This document shows positions 7,257-12,381 of a DNA stretch of 12,381 nucleotides, piece by piece (position 1 is the stretch's first letter; each line of letters starts with the position of its first letter). Origin of the DNA: Chloroflexota bacterium. GTDB taxonomy: Bacteria > Chloroflexota > Limnocylindria > Limnocylindrales > CSP1-4. Both the position numbers and the translations under genes were made by a program. The notes beneath the pieces were generated by a model, which was given only the letters and a program-made list of their open reading frames with translations, was not told where the DNA came from and did no database searches. The stretch covers positions 1 through 12,381 of the forward strand of contig JAOUEG010000031.1 in assembly GCA_029858845.1 (NCBI GenBank), in the 5' to 3' direction.

Positions 7257-8864
7257 ATGGCGCGAGGGTCAGGGTCGACACCGCCTGCGGAGCCACCGCG
7301 CGAGTCCCAGTTCGATCGCCCGCGCGAGTCGAACCTGCGCTGGAACCTCGGTCTGGTCCGCCACAACCTGTTCGTCATCTTCAACCTCGATCTGATCGGG
7401 CTGGCGATCGCCCAGATCCTCCTGGATCGGTGGCTCGACGCTGTCGTGACCATCGGGACGCTGGTCCTCAACACCGTGCTCAACGTCGTCCAGGAGTCAC
7501 TCGCATTTCGCCAGCTCCGTCGGTTGTCTGCGCTGGCACCGCCCGAGCTCTCCGTCGGCCGTCTCGCCGACGATCAGCTGGCGCCGGTCCGCGCGACGAC
7601 CCCGCTCCAGGTCGCCGTCCGCCAGCTTCTTCGGCTGCTGCTGATCATCGCCTGGGCCGCGGCGGCCTGGCTCCTGCTGAACCGGTTCCTCGAACCCCCT
7701 GACGTCGCCCAACAGGTCGGCCAGGCCTATCTCGATGCCATCTCGATCATCTTCTCGGTCGCCCCGCCCGGCCTGTTCTTCATGGTCACGCTCACGCACT
7801 TCTCCACGGTCGCGAGCGTCGCGAGGTTCGACGTGCTCCTCAAGGCGTCGATCTCGGCGGAGGCGCTCGCCTACGTGGGCCGCATCCAGGCGACCGAAGC
7901 GGTGCTCTTGACCGATCGCTCACCGCTCGACCCACCGGGCGACCTGGCCGACCTCGGGATCGAGACCGAGATCGTTGCGATCGCGCCCGGGTCGGCCAAA
8001 CCCGGGTCGCTCGCCGGCGAGCTTGCGGCCGACCTCCTGGACTCCGGCCTGGCCCTCTTCACGCGCACGGACCCACCTCGCCCGGTTCGAGGCGGGCCAT
8101 CCGTCGTCATCGTCCCGATGGATGCCTCCGCGGCGGCGTTGGTGGATGCCGGCGTGGTGCTGATGGGCCGTGGCGTCGGCTCCCTGGTCGCGACCATCGC
8201 CCGGTGCCGGCGCTCGATCGCCTGGCTGGCCGACGTGCTGGCCCTCACGCTGGCGCAGGTCGGCTACCTCCTCATCCTCTCTCTGATCCCGATCCTGGGC
8301 CTCGCCGGCCTGCCGTTCCCTGCAGCGGCAAACGGCGTCGTGACGATCCTGACGCTCACGATCCCGGGCCTCGTGCTGTTCCTGATGCAGGGCCCGACGC
8401 GCAGCGATCCCGCGACGATCGTCGAGAGCATGTTCCGGTTCGCGGTGCCGGCGGCGATCGGAGTCGCTGCGGCAACGCTGACGACCCACGTGACGGCGAC
8501 CGTGCTGGGGCAACGCGGGGAGGACGTCCTGCTGGCGAGCAGCCTGACCCTGATGATCATGGCCCTGTCGCTGGTCCTGTTCGTGCGTCCGCCATGGGGC
8601 TGGTGGGCGGTCCGCACGCCTGCGGGGCCCGTCGACGCCAGGTCGTTCGTCGTCGTCGGCCTGATGGTGGTCGCCTACCTGGTCCTCGTGCGCATCCCGC
8701 TCGCCCAGGAGGCGTTCAAGGTCGCCCCGTTGCTGGATCCAGCCGCCAACCTGGTCGTGGCCCTGACGTCGTTCGTCTGGATCGTGCTGGTTCGAGAGGC
8801 ACTCCGGCGGGGATGGACCAACCGGGCGAGCACGCTGGTTCGCTCTGCAGCGGAGCGCTCCTGA
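7257..8864 (+). CDS. Degenerate P-type ATPase-like membrane protein (CtpE-related pseudoenzyme)
   Basis: This 535-residue protein has about ten hydrophobic segments (near 38-58, 60-80, 122-142, 158-182, 326-348, 355-377, 392-415, 425-445, 463-482, 497-517), the P-type ATPase topology. WNLGLVRHNLFVIFN to NVVQESLAFRQLRRLSALAP (29-95) matches the TM1-2 region of CtpE-like pumps. SVAPPGLFF (167-175) sits where TM4 normally reads VPEGL. EALAYVGRIQATEAVLLTDRSPL (202-224, two pieces) sits where the VEGLARVDVVCLDKTGT block belongs, so DKTGT has become DRSPL. TIPGLVLFLM (368-377) and SMFRFAVPAA (391-400) match the later helices. The actuator domain with TGES, the nucleotide domain and GDGVNDAP are missing; only about 100 residues separate the TM4 and TM5 equivalents. 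It cannot be a normal pump. The ATG at 7257 is the best start, although its ribosome site is weak; a GTG at 7224 is possible. Confidence 0.75.
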   Translation: MARGSGSTPPAEPPRESQFDRPRESNLRWNLGLVRHNLFVIFNLDLIGLAIAQILLDRWLDAVVTIGTLVLNTVLNVVQESLAFRQLRRLSALAPPELSVGRLADDQLAPVRATTPLQVAVRQLLRLLLIIAWAAAAWLLLNRFLEPPDVAQQVGQAYLDAISIIFSVAPPGLFFMVTLTHFSTVASVARFDVLLKASISAEALAYVGRIQATEAVLLTDRSPLDPPGDLADLGIETEIVAIAPGSAKPGSLAGELAADLLDSGLALFTRTDPPRPVRGGPSVVIVPMDASAAALVDAGVVLMGRGVGSLVATIARCRRSIAWLADVLALTLAQVGYLLILSLIPILGLAGLPFPAAANGVVTILTLTIPGLVLFLMQGPTRSDPATIVESMFRFAVPAAIGVAAATLTTHVTATVLGQRGEDVLLASSLTLMIMALSLVLFVRPPWGWWAVRTPAGPVDARSFVVVGLMVVAYLVLVRIPLAQEAFKVAPLLDPAANLVVALTSFVWIVLVREALRRGWTNRASTLVRSAAERS

Positions 8865-9021
8865 GCCCTCCGCTTGTGTTCCCTCGGCCGGGTTTCGCGA
8901 ATCGTGTCAGTCGCTGACCGCGGATCGAGCCAGGTCCACCCGTGGGCGCCCGTGCCGGCCACGGTGCCGCGGTGAGCCGGCGCGCGGCTACCAGCGCCAC
9001 CGCCGCGGCCGCCTCGCCGGC

Positions 9022-9462
9022 GTGGCGCAACCGCATCGTCGGCTCGGGCGAGGAGGCGTGGCGCGCTACCGGCGGGACCGGGACCTGCGGTCCCTGGAGC
9101 GGACGATGGCCGCCCTCGACGAGCAAGAAGCCGAGGCGAACGACGGTGGGCCGGCCGAGGCCCTCGAGGCGTCGGAGGTGGTCGAGTACCTGCGAGACCT
9201 GCCGCGGCTGTGGGACGACGCGCCGGGCTCGAGGCGCGCGCTGGCGGAGGCGCTGTTCGAGCGGGTCGAGGTCCTGGGGTTGCGCCGGATGCGGATCGAG
9301 CCGACGCCGTCAGCAGTCGCCGTGGGCCTCGTGGAGGCGTTTTCGAGCGCATCTGCTGGTTATGGTCGGGGCGAGAGGGATAGCCCCGCCACCAACGACC
9401 TTCAGATCACGATGCGCCTCGCCGAGCCACCCGAGCCGCTCGACTGGCTCCGAAGCGCATGA
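9022..9462 (+). pseudogene. Serine recombinase C-terminal remnant (repeat copy B)
   Basis: The frame encodes the C-terminal coiled-coil region and tail of a large serine recombinase: ARYRRDRDLRSLERTMAALD, then VVEYLRDLPRLWDDA, ALFERVEVLGLRRMRIEPTP and AFSSASAGYGRGERD, ending TMRLAEPPEPLDWLRSA. The LRDLPRLWxxA...LFERVEV pattern is typical of the region after the zinc ribbon in this family. The resolvase catalytic domain and recombinase domain are absent: the frame continues upstream to about 8866 only as Arg/Pro-rich translation, and the pseudo-ATPase ends at 8864. This is therefore a 5'-truncated gene. GTG at 9022 is a nominal frame start, not a supported initiation site. The TGA overlaps the next ATG (ATGA, 9459-9462). 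It is the longest recombinase relic in the window and the basis for identifying copies A and C. Confidence 0.65.
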
Positions 9463-9719
9463 CGCGACGGTCGTCTCACCGCCCCGCCGGATGCGCGACG
9501 GACCGAGAGGTCGTCGTGGTCGCCGCGGTCCTCGTCGCCGGATCAGAGAAGGCAGCAGCCCACCGCCTCGGCCTGTCGCACTCGACCGTCAAGCACCACC
9601 TGGCGAACGCGCGGTCGAAGGTGGGCGTGGAGACGACGGCGCAGCTCGTGTGGATCCTGGCACCGCGGCTGCCGGAGCCGGAGGGCGTGGCCCAAGCGGA
9701 CGATTCGCGGTCCGCTTGA
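9361..9719 (+). repeat. Direct repeat copy B (recombinase tail plus HTH), complete
   Basis: From TATGGTCGGGGCGAGAGGGA to the TGA of the HTH gene, this aligns to 11683-12041 with a single 3-base difference early in the HTH gene, and in part to 245-510. Identity to copy C looks to be in the low-to-mid 80s percent by eye. The similarity ends close to the HTH stop codon. It lies between the pseudo-ATPase and the serine hydrolase genes, in the same orientation as the other copies. Confidence 0.8.
9459..9719 (+). CDS. Small LuxR-type HTH protein (repeat copy B)
   Basis: This 86-residue protein consists of little more than a LuxR C-terminal-type helix-turn-helix: CATDREVVVVAAVLVAGSEK (12-31), AAAHRLGLSHSTVKHHLANA (32-51), then RSKVGVETTAQLVWILAPRL (52-71). 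The TDRE, GSEKAAAHRLGLS and STVKHHL elements correspond to the TxRExxVL, GxxxxEIAxxLxxS and TVKxHxxxxxxK positions of the family. It has no receiver or ligand domain. It probably binds DNA; target and partner are unknown. Its ATG overlaps the stop of the recombinase remnant (ATGA), so it was likely translated by coupling to the recombinase. It is the best-preserved of three copies here. Its relatedness to copy C, mostly through synonymous changes, suggests it is or recently was under selection as a protein. Confidence 0.75.
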   Translation: MTRRSSHRPAGCATDREVVVVAAVLVAGSEKAAAHRLGLSHSTVKHHLANARSKVGVETTAQLVWILAPRLPEPEGVAQADDSRSA

Positions 9720-10045
9720 GGAGGCGGTTGGGCTACTGGACATGAACCGCCGGAACCCACGCGCGGATCGCCGTGCCGGAATTTGATCGAGCGGCGTTCG
9801 ACTACGTAGCCGAGCGGGCCAACCGGACCATCCGCGGGGGCCGAATGGCACTGTCTGCATCCTTGGCACAGCCACTCAATGCCAAGACGGCAGCCGCCCG
9901 CCTCCCCCGGCCAGGGCTAGGCCCCAGGACTGCTCGCACCGCGCGACGACCCAGCGTCACCGTCCGACCCGGGCGGACGCGTCGGGCGATCCGTGATCAC
10001 GCCCGATCGAGAGCGAACCAGGCGAATTGGAGGCTGTGAACCGGC
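9720..10045. other. Intergenic region before the serine hydrolase
   Basis: This 326-base stretch lies between the HTH gene and the serine hydrolase. A GTG-started frame at 9773-10039 begins VPEFDRAAFDYVAERANRTI, which looks protein-like for about 35 residues. It then becomes Arg/Pro-rich and has no good ribosome site, so I do not call it a gene, though it may be a fragment. A 14-codon ATG frame at 9742-9786 follows the AGGAGG near 9719 and could be a leader or chance. The clearest element is the inverted repeat at 9862-9886. GGAGG at 10029-10033 precedes the hydrolase ATG. Confidence 0.4.
9862..9886. promoter_or_regulatory. Inverted repeat CTTGGCA-N11-TGCCAAG, possible operator
   Basis: CTTGGCA (9862-9868) and TGCCAAG (9880-9886) are perfect 7-bp inverted arms with an 11-base spacer, 160 bases upstream of the serine hydrolase start. 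No T-run follows, so a terminator is unlikely. The geometry (18 bp arm to arm) would suit a dimeric repressor or activator bound over nearly two helical turns. No regulator consensus is recognised. Confidence 0.35.
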
Positions 10046-11572
10046 ATGAACCGAACGCAGCCGATGAGGTCGACGATGCAATCTTGGAGGCGGTGGGTCC
10101 GCTCGGCGGCCCTGAGCGTGGTCGGTGCGGCGCTGCTGCTGGCGCCGATTGGCGGACACGTCAGCGCCGACCCGACGCCGGTGCAGGAATCGAACCTGGC
10201 GGCTGTCGATGCCTACATCACGACCCAGCTGCACGACCTCGGCATTCCCGGGATGGCTCTCTCCGTCGTCCAGGGCGATCAGATCGTCCATGCACAGGGC
10301 TTTGGCACGGCCGATTCGTCCGGGCGGGCGGTCACGCCACAGACCCCCTTCGGGATCGGTTCGATCACCAAGTCGTTCACCGCCCTGGCGGTGATGCAGC
10401 TGGTGGAGGCGGGCAAGATCGATCTGGATGCGCCGGTCCAGCGATACCTACCGTGGTTCCGACTTGCCGACTCGGAGGCGTCGGCGAGGATCACGATCCG
10501 CGACCTGCTGCACCAGACGACGGGCATCTCCGAGAGGGATGGCAACGGCTTCTGGTCCAGTCAGCAAGGGCTTGAGGACATCGTTCGCGGACTCGACTCG
10601 ATCCAGCTCACCCAGCCGGTCGGCACCACGCACCAGTACAGCAACATCAACTACTCGATCGCCGGCCTGGTGGTCGAGAAGGTCGCCGGACAGCCATACG
10701 GCGACTACGTGACCCAGCACATCTTCGAGCCGCTCGACATGCGGCACTCGTTCACGTCCCGCGGCCCCGCGGTGGCCGATGGCATGTCCGACGGGCACTC
10801 CTACATGTTCGGCCGGGCCTTCGCGGACGACAGGGCGGTGCCGCCGGTCTATGCACCGACCGGGTCCCTGATCGCGAGCGCCGAGGACCTGGCGCACTAC
10901 GCGATCGCCCACCTGGGTGAAGGCCGATACGGCGATACGGCGATCCTCTCGCCGGAAGGCATCGCCCAATTGCATGCCCCCGCTGTCGACGTGCCGGGCA
11001 GGGACGCCCGGTACGCGATGGGCTGGGGCGCGGTCACCTGGGAGGGACGCCCGGTGCTCTTCCACTCCGGCGACCCGTTCAACTTCTACAGCATCATCAT
11101 GCTGGTGCCCGATGACGACCTCGGGTTCGTGCTCCTGGTCAATGCCAGCGGCTTCGAGCAGCTGGGCCAGGTCGATGGGATCGCCCAGGGTGTCCTGAAC
11201 CTCCTCTACGACGGGCCGGCGCCGGGGCCGATCTCGGCGCCGTTCATGACCCGCTTCCTCTACTGGGCCATCGTGCTAACACCGTTTCTGCTGATCCTGG
11301 GGATCGCTCTCGGGTGGCGCCGCCGCAATCGGCCAGGGAGGTGGACCCTGATCCTGACCGTGACCCTGAACCTGGTGGCGGTGGTCTCCCTGTTCGGCCT
11401 CTCGCAGCTGATCCCGTTCCCGCTCTCATCGCTGGTGTTCGCGTACCCCGAGCTGGGATACGGCCTGATTGCCGTCGCGACGCTGGGGATCGGATGGAGC
11501 GTCATCTTCTCGGCCATGCGCCTGCAGGGACGGAGGTCGAGAAGGGACGCTCCGACCCCGGCGACCACGTAA
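10046..11572 (+). CDS. Serine hydrolase, class C beta-lactamase/PBP-like, with C-terminal membrane domain
   Basis: This 508-residue protein has a signal peptide (positive WRRWVRSAALS, hydrophobic core about 19-35, likely cleavage after VSA at 41). The exported beta-lactamase-fold domain (about 50-390) shows all three active-site motifs: SITK (106-109, Ser106 nucleophile and Lys109), YSN (198-200, Tyr and Asn of the YxN motif) and HSG (340-342, the KTG equivalent). The C-terminal 110 residues hold three or four membrane helices (about 403-423, 434-452, 455-490). The catalytic domain therefore sits outside the membrane. Family members include D-amino-acid peptidases, esterases and lactamases; which reaction this one performs cannot be read from the sequence. 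Antibiotic resistance should not be assumed. GGAGG lies 12 bases before the chosen ATG, a long spacing. It is flanked by repeat copies B and C. Confidence 0.92.
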   Translation: MNRTQPMRSTMQSWRRWVRSAALSVVGAALLLAPIGGHVSADPTPVQESNLAAVDAYITTQLHDLGIPGMALSVVQGDQIVHAQGFGTADSSGRAVTPQTPFGIGSITKSFTALAVMQLVEAGKIDLDAPVQRYLPWFRLADSEASARITIRDLLHQTTGISERDGNGFWSSQQGLEDIVRGLDSIQLTQPVGTTHQYSNINYSIAGLVVEKVAGQPYGDYVTQHIFEPLDMRHSFTSRGPAVADGMSDGHSYMFGRAFADDRAVPPVYAPTGSLIASAEDLAHYAIAHLGEGRYGDTAILSPEGIAQLHAPAVDVPGRDARYAMGWGAVTWEGRPVLFHSGDPFNFYSIIMLVPDDDLGFVLLVNASGFEQLGQVDGIAQGVLNLLYDGPAPGPISAPFMTRFLYWAIVLTPFLLILGIALGWRRRNRPGRWTLILTVTLNLVAVVSLFGLSQLIPFPLSSLVFAYPELGYGLIAVATLGIGWSVIFSAMRLQGRRSRRDAPTPATT

Positions 11573-11628
11573 ACGGAGTCGGTTCTTTCGCGGCCCCTCG
11601 ACCGTCCGAGGACGCCGGCAGCAGCCCG

Positions 11629-11784
11629 GTGGGACTCGACGCCGCCTTGCCGGCCGTGTTCGAGATCGGGAAGGAACGTGAGTTTGGTCGGGGCGAGAGG
11701 GATAGCCCCTCCACCAACGACCATCCGATCACCATGCGGCTCGCCGAGCCAGCCGAACCCTTCGATTGGCTGCGGAGCGCGTGA
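11629..11784 (+). pseudogene. Serine recombinase 3'-end remnant (repeat copy C)
   Basis: The frame ends VGLDAALPAVFEIGKEREFG, RGERDSPSTND, TMRLAEPAEP and FDWLRSA, closing with TGA at 11782-11784. The segment GLDAALPxxFE...GRGERD resembles the last residues of serine recombinases, and the final 32 residues match copies A and B. The rest of the recombinase is missing, because the serine hydrolase stop is only 56 bases upstream. A GTG at 11629 could start a 51-residue peptide, but no convincing ribosome site is seen, so I call it a stub. Its stop overlaps the next start as GTGA (11781-11784). Confidence 0.55.
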
Positions 11785-12041
11785 CGCGACGGTCGTCTCG
11801 CGCTGCCGGACGCGCCACCGACCGTGAGGTCAGCGTGGTCGCCGCGGTGCTCGACGCCGGGTCGGAGAAGGCTGCCGCTCATCGCCTCGGCCTGTCGCCT
11901 GCGACGGTGAAGCACCACCTGGCCAATGCACGGTCGAAGGTGGGCGCGGAGACGACCGCGCAGCTCGTGTGGATCCTGGCGCCACGGCTGCCCAAGCCCG
12001 AGGGCATGGCCCAAACGGAGGATCAGCGATCCGCACCCCTG
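11683..12041 (+). repeat. Direct repeat copy C (recombinase tail plus HTH)
   Basis: This aligns to copy B (9361-9719) from the TTTGGTCGGGGCGAGAGGGA start. It is gap-free through the recombinase tail and has one 3-base difference in the HTH gene. Similarity fades around the HTH stop position of copy B. It has the same orientation as copies A and B and lies just downstream of the serine hydrolase. Confidence 0.8.
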
Positions 12042-12146
12042 TTGTATCTGGGTGGGAATCCAGCGCCTGACCGGCGCAGGACACGTCGGCCTCGCCGCAA
12101 CAAGACCCATGCGGGGGACGTCCCATGGCGGGCGTCCGGTACGTGA
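11781..12146 (+). CDS. Small LuxR-type HTH protein with extended C-terminus (repeat copy C)
   Basis: From GTG at 11781 this encodes 121 residues. The first 85 match the 86-residue copy B protein: ATDREVSVVAAVLDAGSEKA, AAHRLGLSPATVKHHLANAR and SKVGAETTAQLVWILAPRLP. The LuxR-type HTH is intact, with SPATVKHHL replacing SHSTVKHHL. At the position of the copy B stop, the GCTTGA context is GCACCC here. Translation therefore runs on for 36 more residues of Arg/Pro-rich sequence (PLLYLGGNPAPDRRRTRRPR and onward), a probable readthrough of unrelated DNA. The start overlaps the recombinase remnant stop (GTGA), implying coupled translation in the ancestral unit. It ends 10 bases before the lipoprotein start. 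Whether the extended protein folds or is expressed is unknown. Confidence 0.65.
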   Translation: MTRRSSRAAGRATDREVSVVAAVLDAGSEKAAAHRLGLSPATVKHHLANARSKVGAETTAQLVWILAPRLPKPEGMAQTEDQRSAPLLYLGGNPAPDRRRTRRPRRNKTHAGDVPWRASGT

Positions 12147-12156
12147 GGTAAGGGCA

Positions 12157-12381
12157 GTGCGTCAAGGCCTGGTGATTCTCTCCGGCCTGCTCGTTGCAGC
12201 ATGTGCGACTGCAGGGCCGAGTGCCCCAGCATCCGCGCCAACGGCCACGCCGACGCCCAGGGTCTCGGGGGTGGCCTCGGCATCCGCGCCGATAGCGTCG
12301 ACGCCGCTTGCCACGGCAACGCTCCCCGCCACTCCCGAAGCCTCCGCCAGCCCCCGGCCGAGCGCCACTGCGATGCCGCTG
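12157..12381 (+). CDS. Putative lipoprotein, N-terminal part (runs off the window)
   Basis: A GTG at 12157, preceded by GAGGTAAGGG, opens 75 codons that continue past the window end. The product begins MRQGLVILSGLLVAAC, a short lipoprotein signal peptide with lipobox LVAAC (Cys16 would be lipidated). A linker dominated by Ala, Pro, Ser and Thr follows (PSAPASAPTATPTP and onward), typical of a flexible tether between the membrane anchor and an exported domain. The functional domain lies beyond the right edge, so no role can be given; substrate-binding or envelope proteins commonly look like this. The start lies 10 bases after the stop of the extended HTH copy C, so readthrough expression is possible, but its own ribosome site looks adequate. 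Confidence 0.7.
   Translation, partial: MRQGLVILSGLLVAACATAGPSAPASAPTATPTPRVSGVASASAPIASTPLATATLPATPEASASPRPSATAMPL

Noticed and set aside
8852..8861. Palindrome GGAGCGCTCC at the end of the pseudo-ATPase gene as a terminator
   Set aside because: It has no loop or T-run and lies mostly inside the coding sequence.
8942..9745. A 267-codon plus-strand frame across repeat copy B
   Set aside because: It is Arg/Ser/Trp-rich and out of frame with both the recombinase remnant and the HTH protein, which have recognisable motifs.
1..12381. CRISPR arrays, tRNA or rRNA genes
   Set aside because: No regularly spaced short repeats were seen, and no tRNA-like GGTTCGA arm with matching stems or rRNA-like conserved stretch was noticed on either strand.

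Overview
The window is GC-rich, with strong third-position G/C bias that opens long spurious antisense frames. The gene content (a DUF2252 protein, a DHA2-type MFS exporter, a P2-like P-type ATPase, a CtpE-like membrane protein, a membrane-anchored serine hydrolase, and serine-recombinase debris with small LuxR-like HTH proteins) suggests a high-GC free-living bacterium, such as a soil or sediment Chloroflexota or Actinomycetota lineage. This placement is inference only; no rRNA or other taxonomic marker is present.

Layout, left to right. Positions 36-513 are a junkyard: the 3' end of a LuxR-family regulator on the minus strand abuts the 3' end of a serine recombinase on the plus strand, followed by a truncated HTH gene (repeat copy A). 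Positions 775-6916 hold three minus-strand genes, transcribed in the order P-type ATPase (4154-6916), DHA2 MFS transporter (2297-3970) and DUF2252 (775-2193). A 340-base divergent control region (6917-7256) contains a 10-bp palindrome and a perfect 7-bp-stem hairpin. From it a plus-strand gene (7257-8864) diverges. It encodes a 10-TM protein that looks like a catalytically dead, cytoplasmic-domain-stripped relative of CtpE-type P-type ATPases. Positions 9022-9719 are repeat copy B: a recombinase 3' remnant overlapping, by ATGA, an intact 86-aa LuxR-type HTH protein. Positions 10046-11572 encode a secreted or membrane serine hydrolase (class C beta-lactamase/PBP-like) with a C-terminal membrane domain. 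Positions 11629-12146 are repeat copy C, with a GTGA overlap. Positions 12157-12381 are the N-terminus of a lipoprotein that runs off the window.

Two things stand out. First, a recombinase tail plus overlapping HTH unit occurs three times in direct orientation and flanks two cargo blocks: the ATPase/MFS/DUF2252/pseudo-ATPase block and the serine hydrolase. Its differences look largely synonymous. Second, the pseudo-ATPase has lost the phosphorylated Asp motif, the TM4 glutamate, the TGES actuator motif and the nucleotide-binding domain, yet keeps the membrane topology. It sits head to head with a complete P-type ATPase, so a regulatory or scaffold role is possible but untested.
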